From NCBI GenBank assembly GCA_963753845.1, contig CAVWEI010000017.1, forward strand, positions 186,001 through 250,000: DNA of 64,000 bases, in the 5' to 3' direction. The notes under the pieces were generated by a model. That model was given only the letters and a program-made list of their open reading frames with translations, ran no database searches and was not told the origin of the DNA. Positions 46,034 to 54,800 of this stretch are shown here, one piece after another; position 1 is the first letter of the stretch, and each line of letters starts with the position of its first letter. The DNA is from Thiosocius sp963753845. GTDB lineage: Bacteria > Pseudomonadota > Gammaproteobacteria > Chromatiales > Chromatiaceae. The position numbers were made by a program, and so were the translations under genes.

Positions 46034-47719
46034 TTACTGGTGTGAAGTGTCGGTCGATAGCGACAACATGAACCGATAGCCACCGCCGCCCGCTGGCGAG
46101 GTGAGGCCTGGGTCGCCGCCGAGATAGCTGCCGGAAAAGGCGAGCAGGAGACCGCTGTGGCCTTCTGCCGCGCGTCGCAGCTGCCAAGCGAGGTTCCCGC
46201 CGAGGCTGTATCCTTTGTCACTCTTTCCGCCGTCCGACCGGAAGCGCTGTTGGTAAGCCAGTTTGACATCTGCCGTCAGGTTATCCCGCAGCGCAATGTC
46301 TGACGAATCCAGGCCGGCGCGCCAGCGCTCATCGGTCGAGCCGGTCGCGTGATCACGAAGGCGTTGCCAGGATACGGTTGGCCTCAGCCGCTTTGCAGCC
46401 AGGTCACCATAGAGGTGCAACGCCAGCGTCCGCGCGCCGCTGCTTTCGTTCGCGTCTTCCTTGCCTGGCATCTCCGCGCCCTTGGCCCTGACACCCCAGA
46501 GCCAGTCGGCGTGTGTGAACTCGGTCTGTAACATCAGGCTGAACGCTTTGTCCCGCTGTTGCCCGGATTCGCTCAGGGGCGCCTCGACAATGCGGTTGCT
46601 TTGCCCGTAGTCCGCTGTCAACTCGTATGATGGTCTGCCGGAAAAAAGGCCTTCGGTCGTTGGCGACGGCGTCCATGCAGCCGTGAATTGGCCATTTTGG
46701 CGCTGTACTGTCGGTGTGGCGGGGGTGTCTTCCAGGTTGCTCTGCCGTTGGCCCAGAGACAGATCAAACTTCCATTCTCCCGCGCTGAGCGCGCCATAGG
46801 TGCGCAGACGGCGCCAGTCGCTCTCCAGAGTGGGATTGGCCAGGCTGCCGAACCGGGGCGCGACCTGGTCGAATTCGGTCCCCAGATGCCAGGTGATCGA
46901 CGACGACTTTGCCGAACGAAACTCTGTGCCGAAGCTGTAAGCGCGACCGGTCTTGCCGGCGTGCTGCCAGTCGAAACTGGAGCCGGCGTACTCGAAACGC
47001 AGCTGCATGCGTTGTTTCAGCAGGGCTGTATCGGCCGATACAGACCACGCATCACCGGCGTGTTGTCCGGTTTCTTCAACCGTTCCGGCCGCGTGCGCAG
47101 CGCCCGACAGCCAGGCCGCCACCAGGTTGATATCTCCGCCTTCCGGTGCCGGCAGCTTGTGTTCGGCAACCACGCCATTGAATGCATAGCTTGCGCGGTC
47201 ACTGCCGAGAAGTCGTTGATAGCCATGCCCTTCACCCGACTGGACCCCGAAGCCCTTCACCAGGGTCCTGGTCCCGAGCCCGAGGGCGACCACTGCACCC
47301 GGTTCGGTTCGGTCCTTGTGGATGAGGCTGTCATACGAAAGCGCTTGCGGACCGACACGCGCCATCAGTGATCCGGTCTGCAGGGTTGCAACAATCTTGG
47401 CCGGCGTTGGGCCGGGAGGACCTGCACCGGGCAGGGTGGATGTGACCTGTAATTGCAGCTGGCCCGTCCCACCGTCGGGCGGGCTGATGCCTTCGGTGAC
47501 CTGGGTAACCTCCGGTTTAAGCCTCGGCCCGGTACCCGCTTGATCGGGAAGGCCGGGTGGCAATATCAGGCGCAGGGGCCGGGTAGGGGTTCGAACATCG
47601 TTACCATCGAGCAGACGCGCTTGTGAGGCAGCCACGGGCAGCGAACCCATGACCGACTCCATGGCCACCAACAGGACGAACCCCGCTGTGACTTCGCGCC
47701 AGAACTGTTGCACCTGCAC
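46034..47719 (-). CDS. Putative outer-membrane beta-barrel protein, unknown
   Basis: A 561-residue protein with an N-terminal export signal (FVLLVAMESVMGSLPVAAS), a Pro-rich periplasmic segment (about 40-110) and then many short alternating strands (LRFEYAGSSFDW, TWHLGTEFD, FDLSLGQRQSN, SYELTADYG, DVKLAYQQRF, LLLAFSGSYLGG) ending in YRFMLSLSTD, the strand pattern of a transmembrane barrel. No conserved family is recognised. It has no functional neighbour, so the role is open (porin, secretion or surface component). Confidence 0.6.
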   Translation of the reverse strand: MQVQQFWREVTAGFVLLVAMESVMGSLPVAASQARLLDGNDVRTPTRPLRLILPPGLPDQAGTGPRLKPEVTQVTEGISPPDGGTGQLQLQVTSTLPGAGPPGPTPAKIVATLQTGSLMARVGPQALSYDSLIHKDRTEPGAVVALGLGTRTLVKGFGVQSGEGHGYQRLLGSDRASYAFNGVVAEHKLPAPEGGDINLVAAWLSGAAHAAGTVEETGQHAGDAWSVSADTALLKQRMQLRFEYAGSSFDWQHAGKTGRAYSFGTEFRSAKSSSITWHLGTEFDQVAPRFGSLANPTLESDWRRLRTYGALSAGEWKFDLSLGQRQSNLEDTPATPTVQRQNGQFTAAWTPSPTTEGLFSGRPSYELTADYGQSNRIVEAPLSESGQQRDKAFSLMLQTEFTHADWLWGVRAKGAEMPGKEDANESSGARTLALHLYGDLAAKRLRPTVSWQRLRDHATGSTDERWRAGLDSSDIALRDNLTADVKLAYQQRFRSDGGKSDKGYSLGGNLAWQLRRAAEGHSGLLLAFSGSYLGGDPGLTSPAGGGGYRFMLSLSTDTSHQ

Positions 47720-48185
47720 TCGGTTACCGTCTCAAGTAAAGAGAGCGACCGCCCAATCGAAAAGGCATTGGGGAAATCACTGATCAACACTAGGAAAAAT
47801 ACTAAGTGACTGATTTCACGTTTTATTTCCCCCTCGACTGCCGTAGCGACAGGCTCGGGGCGACCTTTAGGCCAGGTTGATGTAGAGGCCGCGGGGACCT
47901 CATCAAACTCGACAGGCCAGCCTGGATATCTTTAGGCTGAAAGCGAGTCGCTGGAGTGCCACTCGGGTCTGACCCCATTTGCACGACACACTGCACGGAC
48001 CGGCGCTGCAACGTGAACCCCAAACGTATGCAGATCGCCGGCATCACACCGCAACAGATGGTGCGCGCGGAGATCCTGGGCTGGGCCGTGTTTGGTTGGC
48101 TGACCACAAACCGGCTGGGCTATCTATGCTGGTTATATCCCCGTAGCGTTGCCGGGGCAGGGGACCCAGAGCGGAGGATGTGCTG
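47720..48185. other. Intergenic region with repeat and possible coding remnant
   Basis: It contains one copy of the 14-base repeat at 47963-47976. From 48015 to 48130 on the + strand codons have G/C-rich third positions (NVNPKRMQIAGITPQQMVR), but there is no clear start, no RBS and no recognised family. It may be a remnant of an older gene. Confidence 0.35.
47963..47976. repeat. Left copy of 14-base direct repeat TCGGGTCTGACCCC
   Basis: Identical to the sequence at 50184-50197, in the same orientation, on the other side of the propeller gene. The core GGGTCTGACCC is nearly palindromic. Confidence 0.75.
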
Positions 48186-50165
48186 ATGACCACGCGAAGA
48201 CGGATTTTGACTGGCACGTCTGTCGGCCTTTTCCTGCTATGGGCCGCCATCGCAGCCACGGCATCTGCACAGTGGCAACAAATCAACGAGGATGGCTTCG
48301 GGGCCGCCAACGTCGACTCCGTGGCCTCCCTCGCCGTGTACGGCGGCCATCTGTATGCGGGCACGGCAAGCCCGGGGAAGCTGTACCGCGCAAGGGTCGA
48401 GACCGGGCGCTTCGTCTGGGAGGAACTGAGCTTGCCGACCCGCTTCGGGCTGCGTGAGATCTTCACGTACGAGAGTGTGCCCTACCTTGTGGTCGCCGAT
48501 GACCATCGCGGGGAACCCTGGATCTACGTGGCGGCCCGAGCGCGCGGTACCACTGTCGACGGTACGCGCGAGACCGATGTCCTGGTGCGGCTGCAGTCTT
48601 CTGATGGCGTGGTGTTCGAGGAATCCAACGTCTGGGGTGTGCGGCGCGACATTGCCGATATCATGGGCGTGGCCGTGTTCGGCGGTCGGCTGCTGGTGTC
48701 CATCGGTGGACTCGGCCCCTGCGGGCACCCCTACCAGCGTATGTATCTTGAAGGAAACGATCGGATCGGCGGCCCGCCCGAGGGCTGGGGCAACATCCTG
48801 ACCGACATTATGTTGACGCCCGACAATTACCGCGATGCTAACTGCGCTCTGCAGGCGCTCGCGCCATGGGGCGACTTCCTATACGGCGCGACCACGCGCA
48901 CCAACCCCGACGGTTCGCGCACCGCGGAGGTCTGGCGAACGGCTGGTGTGGCGGGTGGATCGCTGTTCGCATCGACGCACTGGGAAAAGCTGGGCGAGTT
49001 CACCTCGTCGGCGTTGCTCGGGGTCAACAGCCTTGAAACGTTTGCCGGCAGGCTCTATGTCGGCACGCGCGTCCGGCCCGGCACGGCCGGCGGGCCGATG
49101 CTGTTGCGCCTGCGTGGGGCGGACGACGCGTTCACCCTCGAACAGGTCGAGACGGAGGACGCGTTCGATGCGCGCCGCACCAGCATCGATGTGCTGCAAT
49201 CCTTTTCAGACCATCTGTATGCGGGGCTGGGTGGCGAGGCCGGTGCTCCGCCCCCGGCCGCACAGATCCTGCGCTCGGCAGACGGCGCGCATTGGCGCGA
49301 CGTGACGCCCGCCGAACTGCACGACGACCTCGCCAACGCGCATATCGGCGCAACGACCACCGCCGCCGAGGCGATCTATTTCGGGACGGCGCAAAACATC
49401 GGCGCGGGCGCCGAGGTCTGGGAAAGGGCGTCCCCGCTGCCGCTGCGTCCGGAGCCGAAGGTGCCCGAACCCTTCTTCAGCAGCCTCTACCTGGTGGACT
49501 GCGGCCCGTGTCCACAATGCCTGGGGGCGGAAAAGCCGTGCGATCCGCGCGTCAATCCGGACCTGGACGAATTTCTGATCTGGGTGCCGGGCCGCGACCT
49601 CATCCGCTTCCGGCGCTCGCGCCTCGGGCTCGGGCCGGAGGACGGACACCTCGCCGCCGCGGCGCCGCTGTTCCTGCAGCGGGGCCGGACCCTGTATCTG
49701 GCAGCGGCCCCGTTGGCGAAAGCAACCGCGGAACAGGCCGGGGTGGTGCTCCTGTTCGACGCAAAGGGGCAGGTGCTCTCCCGGTTTGCCGGCCGCCGCC
49801 CCGGCGAGCGGCTCGGCCGCAGCATGGACGTACGCGGTGACGAGGCGGCGGTCGCGTCCAGCGACCGGGTCCTGCGCCTGCGTGACGGCAAGATCGTGTT
49901 CGAAATGGAGATCCCGAAACACCTGGCGGCCGGGCGCGGTGTGACCGTCGCCTTCGCCGATGATCGCGACGGCGATCAACGGCCGGAAATCGCCCTGGGG
50001 ACCCCCTTCGCAAACGTCAACGGCATGCCGGAAGCGGGAGAGATCAACGTGATCGGTTCGCGCTCGGGCACCGTGATCGAAACCCATCGCGGCTTCGCCG
50101 ACGGCCAACACCTTGGCCGGCGTTTGTTCGGACGCGGCCATGGCGACCGGGCATTGCCGCAGTGA
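48186..50165 (+). CDS. Exported beta-propeller protein, unknown
   Basis: A 659-residue protein with a signal peptide (LLWAAIAATASA) and repeating blade-like segments (SLAVYGGHLYAGTASPGKLY, TFAGRLYVGTRVRPGTAGG, SFSDHLYAGLGGEAGAPPP), followed by a Cys-rich patch (VDCGPCPQCLGAEKPCDP) and a C-terminal part like FG-GAP repeats (ADDRDGDQRPEIALGTPFA). GGAGG lies eight bases before the ATG. The gene ends 16 bases before the right repeat-bearing segment, so the 3' end may have been altered by an insertion. Function unknown. Confidence 0.7.
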   Translation: MTTRRRILTGTSVGLFLLWAAIAATASAQWQQINEDGFGAANVDSVASLAVYGGHLYAGTASPGKLYRARVETGRFVWEELSLPTRFGLREIFTYESVPYLVVADDHRGEPWIYVAARARGTTVDGTRETDVLVRLQSSDGVVFEESNVWGVRRDIADIMGVAVFGGRLLVSIGGLGPCGHPYQRMYLEGNDRIGGPPEGWGNILTDIMLTPDNYRDANCALQALAPWGDFLYGATTRTNPDGSRTAEVWRTAGVAGGSLFASTHWEKLGEFTSSALLGVNSLETFAGRLYVGTRVRPGTAGGPMLLRLRGADDAFTLEQVETEDAFDARRTSIDVLQSFSDHLYAGLGGEAGAPPPAAQILRSADGAHWRDVTPAELHDDLANAHIGATTTAAEAIYFGTAQNIGAGAEVWERASPLPLRPEPKVPEPFFSSLYLVDCGPCPQCLGAEKPCDPRVNPDLDEFLIWVPGRDLIRFRRSRLGLGPEDGHLAAAAPLFLQRGRTLYLAAAPLAKATAEQAGVVLLFDAKGQVLSRFAGRRPGERLGRSMDVRGDEAAVASSDRVLRLRDGKIVFEMEIPKHLAAGRGVTVAFADDRDGDQRPEIALGTPFANVNGMPEAGEINVIGSRSGTVIETHRGFADGQHLGRRLFGRGHGDRALPQ

Positions 50166-50183
50166 AATATTCGGGGAAATTAT

Positions 50184-50197
50184 TCGGGTCTGACCCC
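50184..50197. repeat. Right copy of 14-base direct repeat, within a palindrome
   Basis: The repeat TCGGGTCTGACCCC lies inside a larger near-palindrome with arms ATTCGGG and CCCGAAT (50182-50201). The left copy is at 47963. Confidence 0.75.
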
Positions 50198-50207
50198 GAA
50201 TGCGTTA

Positions 50208-50348
50208 GACAATCGGCCGGAGCCCGGCGTGATTGCGGCCGAGATTGTCGAGGATTTGCAGGTGGCGCTGGAGTAGTTTCGGGAGATTGCTACAGATCTG
50301 GGTGAGTTTGCCTTGGAGGGTGCGAAATTGGGTGAAGAGTGTCTGTGA
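50208..50348 (+). pseudogene. C-terminal remnant of a type I restriction-modification HsdM gene
   Basis: The + strand reads RPEPGVIAAEIVEDLQVALE, a TAG, then FREIATDLGEFALEGAKLGE. This closely resembles the helical C-terminus of HsdM methyltransferases (AAEIVEDLxxALExFxxIAxDL). There is no upstream methyltransferase domain, and the stop codon (50274-50276) falls inside the helix. The remnant begins just after the right repeat and ends by overlap with the tag start. The assignment rests on recalled family sequence. Confidence 0.6.
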
Positions 50349-50911
50349 CACGCTGCGCATGGGCCAGCAAGTCATCGCCGCTGGAGATCGCCTATCACGA
50401 TGAAGAGTGGGGCGTGCCGAGCTACGACGACCGGCACCTTTTCGAGATGCTGATCCTCGAGGGCGCACAGGCAGGCCTGTCCTGGGCGACCATTCTCAAG
50501 AAGCGCGAAGGCTACCGGCGCGCCTTCGACGGATTCGATCCCGAGAAAATCGCGCGTTACACGCCAGCGAAGAGGCACAAGCTGTTGCAGGATTCAGGCA
50601 TCGTGCGAAACCGCCTGAAGATCGAATCTGCCGTGGGCAACGCCAACGCTTACCTGGCGCTCCGCGCCGCTGGAAACACCCTGAGCGCCTTTCTCTGGGA
50701 TTTCGTGGATGGCAGGCCGGTTCAGAACCAGTGGCGAACGCAGGACCAGGTGCCTGCATCGACGCCCCAGTCAGACTTGATGAGCCGGGAGTTGAAACGT
50801 CGCGGCTTCAAATTCGTCGGTAGCACCATCTGTTATGCATTCATGCAGGCGGTCGGGATGGTCAATGATCACACTGTCGACTGTTTCCGCAATCGGCATT
50901 TGGGTCCGTAG
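50345..50911 (+). CDS. tag: DNA-3-methyladenine glycosylase I
   Basis: Removes 3-methyladenine from alkylated DNA. Zinc ligands are visible: Cys near the N-terminus (MTRCAWA), His in IAYHDEEWG, and His and Cys in NDHTVDCF. LSWATILKKREGYRRAF and DIGIVRNR-like segments are typical. The GTG at 50345 gives the usual N-terminus of 188 residues. It follows the HsdM remnant directly. Confidence 0.95.
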   Translation: MTRCAWASKSSPLEIAYHDEEWGVPSYDDRHLFEMLILEGAQAGLSWATILKKREGYRRAFDGFDPEKIARYTPAKRHKLLQDSGIVRNRLKIESAVGNANAYLALRAAGNTLSAFLWDFVDGRPVQNQWRTQDQVPASTPQSDLMSRELKRRGFKFVGSTICYAFMQAVGMVNDHTVDCFRNRHLGP

Positions 50912-51397
50912 GCTCAACAGAGCTGTCTGCGCCGTCTGCCTGTTTTTTGGGTCATCTACAAGGAGGGGACTGTAGACGTGTCGGCTTTGCCACAAGAAAC
51001 ATCCATGCGGGATATCCGATTTAACATAATATGTATTATCCGCAGTTACCAATCTGAGCCAATCGACCGGAAGGCCTTACCATGCAAGGCCTTCGGGACA
51101 GCTACAGCCATCCCTTGTCAGCGGGCCATGTGGGCAATTTGCCCACCCTCAAGGAGCTGCAACAGTGTTGCCGCTTCACGCGCAACCAGGCGGGTCGATT
51201 TCGCGGGCGCTCGCCGGCACGCCGTAGCGCCCGTTGTGGAGCCCTTGCAGGATGGACATGATGAGTGATAGAGAATGTAATTGCATTTACAAACAATTAG
51301 TTAGGTTATTGATTTAATGTTGAATAGAGGTTATTGCCAGGCTTTTTCGCCTGGGTTAGTGTCCGCTGATCCCATTTTCGAAAGTGAACAGCTGAAG
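50912..51397. other. Intergenic region upstream of the class V aminotransferase-like gene
   Basis: A 59-codon + frame at 51082-51261 has GGAAGG before its ATG and GC-rich third positions but no recognisable family; it is not called. An AAGGCCTT direct repeat flanks its start. The right end (51270-51330) is AT-rich and contains the near-palindrome at 51276. No RNA gene is seen. Confidence 0.35.
51276..51291. promoter_or_regulatory. 16-base near-palindrome, possible operator
   Basis: TGTAATTGCATTTACA is palindromic at all but two symmetric positions (14 of 16) and lies in AT-rich sequence about 105 bases before the aminotransferase start. It has the form of a dimeric regulator site, but no regulator gene is adjacent. 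Confidence 0.4.
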
Positions 51398-52537
51398 ATG
51401 ATCTACCTGCCCTCCGAGTTTCCGCAAGAACCCGGCCTCTGTTACCTGAATCATGCAGCCGTCGGCCCCTGGCCAAAACGCACGGCGCAGCGAGTAGCCA
51501 ATTTCGCCCACGAGAACATGACACGTGGCGCGTCGGATTATCCCGCCTGGATGAAGGTCGAGCGCAGCCTGCGTGAGCGACTGGCCCGCCTGATCAATGC
51601 CGCCGGCCCGGAAGATATTGCGCTGGTAAAGAACACCTCCGAGGGTCTGTCCATCGTGAGCCAGGGGCTGGACTGGCGCCCGGGTGATCAGGTGGTCGGT
51701 CTGGCCGGCGATTTTTGCTCGAATGAGATGGTCTGGCAGGTCTTGGAGTCACGTGGTGTCAGTTACCACCCGGTCGACGCACTTGCAAAGGCCGACCCCG
51801 AGGGCGCACTGATCGCCGCCATTGGCAAAAAGACCCGCCTGCTTGCGATCAGTACCGTTCATTTTGCCACCGGTTACCGCTTCGATATGCCGCGATTGGC
51901 AGATGCCTGTCGCGCCAGGGGCGTCCTGCTGTCGGTTGATGCCATCCAGAGCCTGGGCGCCCTGTCGTTCGATCTGGAAAAGATACCGGCCGATTTCGTC
52001 ACCTCGGGTGGGCACAAGTGGCTCTTGTCGCCCGAGGGGCTGGGATTTCTATACTGCCGCCCTGAACTGCGCGAGCATCTGAGCCTGCATCAGTATGGCT
52101 GGGCCATGCGCGAGACGCCCTACGCTTTCGAGAGCAAGACCTGGGCGCCAGCCGTTTCGGCCCGGCGGTTTGAATCCGGCACACCGAACATGACCGGCAT
52201 TCACGCGATGGAGGCCAGCCTCAGCCTCTTTGACGAGGTGGGCATGCCTTTCGTAGAGACCCGGCTGAGGGAAAATATCGCATTCCTGGACACTGAGTTG
52301 AGAAAGCTTGCGGGTGTGGAAGTCATAACACCGGGCAACCCGGATCAGCGCGCAGGCATATTGACCTTTCGGCATGCCGATATGCCTTCTGGGCGACTGC
52401 ACGAAGCGTTGATGCAAAGCGGTGCAATATGTGCCGCGCGTGCCGGAGGTGTCCGCCTGGCACCGCATTTCTACACGCCGCCGTCTGTGCTCGAAAAGGC
52501 AATACAGAAGATCAGCCAAATCATCCGGAATGTCTAG
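51398..52537 (+). CDS. Aminotransferase class V-fold protein (cysteine desulfurase/selenocysteine lyase-like)
   Basis: A 379-residue PLP enzyme with the fold of cysteine desulfurases and isopenicillin N epimerases. YLNHAAVGPWP at the N-terminus, STVHFATGYRFDM, SVDAIQSLGAL and the PLP lysine in TSGGHKWLLSPEG are characteristic. The active-site Cys loop of classical IscS/SufS is not evident, so desulfurase activity is uncertain. The ATG at 51398 is preferred over one 81 bases upstream that adds an unrelated tail. Confidence 0.85.
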   Translation: MIYLPSEFPQEPGLCYLNHAAVGPWPKRTAQRVANFAHENMTRGASDYPAWMKVERSLRERLARLINAAGPEDIALVKNTSEGLSIVSQGLDWRPGDQVVGLAGDFCSNEMVWQVLESRGVSYHPVDALAKADPEGALIAAIGKKTRLLAISTVHFATGYRFDMPRLADACRARGVLLSVDAIQSLGALSFDLEKIPADFVTSGGHKWLLSPEGLGFLYCRPELREHLSLHQYGWAMRETPYAFESKTWAPAVSARRFESGTPNMTGIHAMEASLSLFDEVGMPFVETRLRENIAFLDTELRKLAGVEVITPGNPDQRAGILTFRHADMPSGRLHEALMQSGAICAARAGGVRLAPHFYTPPSVLEKAIQKISQIIRNV

Positions 52538-52659
52538 GTGCGTGAAATTGGCGGTGGTCAGGCTCCCCCGGACGCCGGATAATGACTCGGTCACCCCGAC
52601 ACTGAAACTGCGGCGTAACCAGATCCTTGAGCGATATCACGGCGTTACCGAACAACCCT

Positions 52660-53055
52660 ATGCGGGACACTGAATCCGCGGCCCAGCGCGAATTGACCTA
52701 CCGCGTGGTGGCCATGCCGGCAGACACCAATGCCTACGGCGATATATTCGGCGGCTGGCTGATGTCGCAGGTGGATATCGCCGGTAGTATTCTCGCCATA
52801 CGCGAGGCCGAGGGCCGGGTTGCCACGGTGGCCATCAAGGAATTCCGCTTCCTCGCACCGGTGGCGGTGGGCGACCTCGTCAGCTGTTACACCGAGATCC
52901 GGCGTCGGGGCAAGTCATCGATCACCGTCCACGTCATCGCCGAGGCCTGCCGTCAGCTCGCGGCTCACGAACTGAAGGTGGTCGCCGATGCCACCCTGAT
53001 CTACGTCGCCTTGGGCGAAGACGGTCGCCCCCGCCACCTGCGGCCATCGGCCTAG
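52660..53055 (+). CDS. Acyl-CoA thioesterase, YciA family
   Basis: A hotdog-fold enzyme hydrolysing acyl-CoA. The family signature MPADTNAYGDIFGGWLMSQV includes the catalytic Asp, and FLAPVAVGDLVSCYTE follows. The ATG at 52660 gives 131 residues, like E. coli YciA (132); a TTG 33 bases upstream is in frame but has no family support. Confidence 0.93.
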   Translation: MRDTESAAQRELTYRVVAMPADTNAYGDIFGGWLMSQVDIAGSILAIREAEGRVATVAIKEFRFLAPVAVGDLVSCYTEIRRRGKSSITVHVIAEACRQLAAHELKVVADATLIYVALGEDGRPRHLRPSA

Positions 53056-53135
53056 CATTGCACTGATTTCAATCAATGCCGTCCGGCCCGGCCCGCGGTA
53101 GCCTCTTCCCATCCTATCGATCCACGGAGTAATGA

Positions 53136-53612
53136 ATGAAAACAATCGAGCGCAGCAGCGGTCTTGGAATCATCGCGGTTTTCGGCATGGCCTTGGCCCT
53201 GCTCGCCAATGTCGAGGCAGCCGGCGTCGCGGACCAGATCACGGTCACGGACCCTTACGTGCGCGCCGTACCGCCGGTGGTTAGGAACAGCGCGGCCTTT
53301 ATGCAAATCCACAACAGTGGTGCGGAACAACAGTTTCTGGTCAGTGCAAGCACGCCGGTCGCCGCCACGGTGGAACTTCATATGCACACCATGGACGATG
53401 GGGTGATGCGCATGCGACAGATCGCCCATATTCACCTGCCAGCGAACGGAACGGCGACGCTGCAGCCAGGTGGCCTGCATATCATGCTATTGGATCTAAA
53501 AGGGCCGCTCGATCTGGGCGATCAAGTACCGATCACCCTGACCTTCGAGGACGGGTCCAGCAAGGAAATCTCGGCCGAGGTGCGTTCGGTCACGCAAATG
53601 ATGAAGCACTGA
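53136..53612 (+). CDS. Periplasmic copper chaperone, PCu(A)C family
   Basis: A 158-residue exported protein; signal peptide (IIAVFGMALALLANVEA). The copper motif is clear: His and Met in ELHMHTMDDGVMRMRQI and, about 22 residues on, GGLHIMLLDL (HxM). PCu(A)C proteins deliver Cu(I) to cytochrome oxidase Cu(A), often with Sco; neither partner is nearby. It lies 29 bases before dctP, but a functional link is not apparent. Confidence 0.92.
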   Translation: MKTIERSSGLGIIAVFGMALALLANVEAAGVADQITVTDPYVRAVPPVVRNSAAFMQIHNSGAEQQFLVSASTPVAATVELHMHTMDDGVMRMRQIAHIHLPANGTATLQPGGLHIMLLDLKGPLDLGDQVPITLTFEDGSSKEISAEVRSVTQMMKH

Positions 53613-53641
53613 GCGGCTGCCGACCCAAAGAGCCAAGAAGT

Positions 53642-54709
53642 ATGATGCTGAATAGAATTGTCGCTGCATGTCTGGCGGCCGGCCTGATGCTGTCGGCAGG
53701 CGGCGTGCTGGCCGAAAAGACCTATCACCTGCGTCTGGCCGAGACCTGGCCACCGAATTACCCGATCCTGGGAGACGCGACCAGGAACCTCAAGAAGATG
53801 GTTGAGGCCATGTCCGATGGGCGACTCAAGATCTCCATCGATTCCAAGAACAAGCACAAGGCCCCGCTGGGTGTCTTCGATATGGTAAAGGGCGGCCAGT
53901 ACGACATGGGCCACTCCGCCTCCTACTACTGGAAAGGCAAGGACCCGAACACCCTGTTCTTCACGACCATGCCGTTCGGCATGACCGCGCCCGAACAGTA
54001 CGGCTGGTTTTATTACGGCGGCGGCATGGAGCTCATGCAAAAGGTCTATGCCAGACACGGTATGCTGTCGTTCCCCGGCGGAAACACCGGCAGCCAGATG
54101 GGCGGATGGTTTCAGAAGGAGATCAATTCACTCGACGACCTGCAGGGGCTGAAGATACGCATCCCGGGCTTTGCCGGCGAGGTGTTTGCCAAACTGGGCG
54201 CAAAGCCGACCAATATCCCGGCTGGTGAGCTTTACACTGCCCTGGAGAGGGGCACCGTGGATGCCGTCGAATGGGTCGGTCCTTCGCTTGACCTGCGCAT
54301 GGGCTTCCACAAGATTGCGCCCTACTACTACACCGGCTGGCAGGAGCCCGCGGCGGAGTTGCAGTTTCTGGTAAACAGGAAGAAGTGGGACACCCTGCCC
54401 CCCGATCTCCAGGAGATCCTGCGGGTTGCGATGCGCACCAGCGCCTATGACATGTACGCCCAGTCGTACCATGTGAGCGCCGAGAACTGGCATCTGATCA
54501 AGAAGGATTACCCGGACATCCAGATAAAGACCTTCCCCAGGGAAGTCATGAACGCGATGCGCAAGGCGAACGCGGAACTGCTGGCAGAGCGGGCCGCGGC
54601 CGATCCACTGGCCAGGGAGATCATCGATGCCCAGGCGGCCTACATGGCCATCGTGCGTGAATGGACGGCCATTTCCGACCAGGCCTATCTGAACAGCCTG
54701 GTTGACTGA
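53642..54709 (+). CDS. dctP: TRAP transporter substrate-binding protein (DctP/TakP type)
   Basis: A 355-residue periplasmic binding protein with a signal peptide (VAACLAAGLMLSAGGVLA). The TRAP-DctP core includes LRLAETWPPNYPILGD, LKIRIPGFAGEVFAKLG and the segment IPAGELYTALERGTVDAVEW with its conserved Arg-binding neighbourhood. The WVGPSLDL ending resembles TakP-type alpha-keto-acid receptors, but the ligand is not certain. First gene of the dctPQM set. Confidence 0.95.
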   Translation: MMLNRIVAACLAAGLMLSAGGVLAEKTYHLRLAETWPPNYPILGDATRNLKKMVEAMSDGRLKISIDSKNKHKAPLGVFDMVKGGQYDMGHSASYYWKGKDPNTLFFTTMPFGMTAPEQYGWFYYGGGMELMQKVYARHGMLSFPGGNTGSQMGGWFQKEINSLDDLQGLKIRIPGFAGEVFAKLGAKPTNIPAGELYTALERGTVDAVEWVGPSLDLRMGFHKIAPYYYTGWQEPAAELQFLVNRKKWDTLPPDLQEILRVAMRTSAYDMYAQSYHVSAENWHLIKKDYPDIQIKTFPREVMNAMRKANAELLAERAAADPLAREIIDAQAAYMAIVREWTAISDQAYLNSLVD

Positions 54710-54800
54710 CCCCCCTCCCCCAGCCGGAATTGGCCTGCAAGAAGAGGTGGGGATGGGCTAACATTGCCGCCTCTTCCCATCTCATATCAGCGAGACGGAT

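Noticed and set aside
51082..51261. 59-codon frame before the aminotransferase gene
   Set aside because: A ribosome-like site is present, but no family or conservation evidence could be seen, and the C-terminal part is Arg-rich low complexity.
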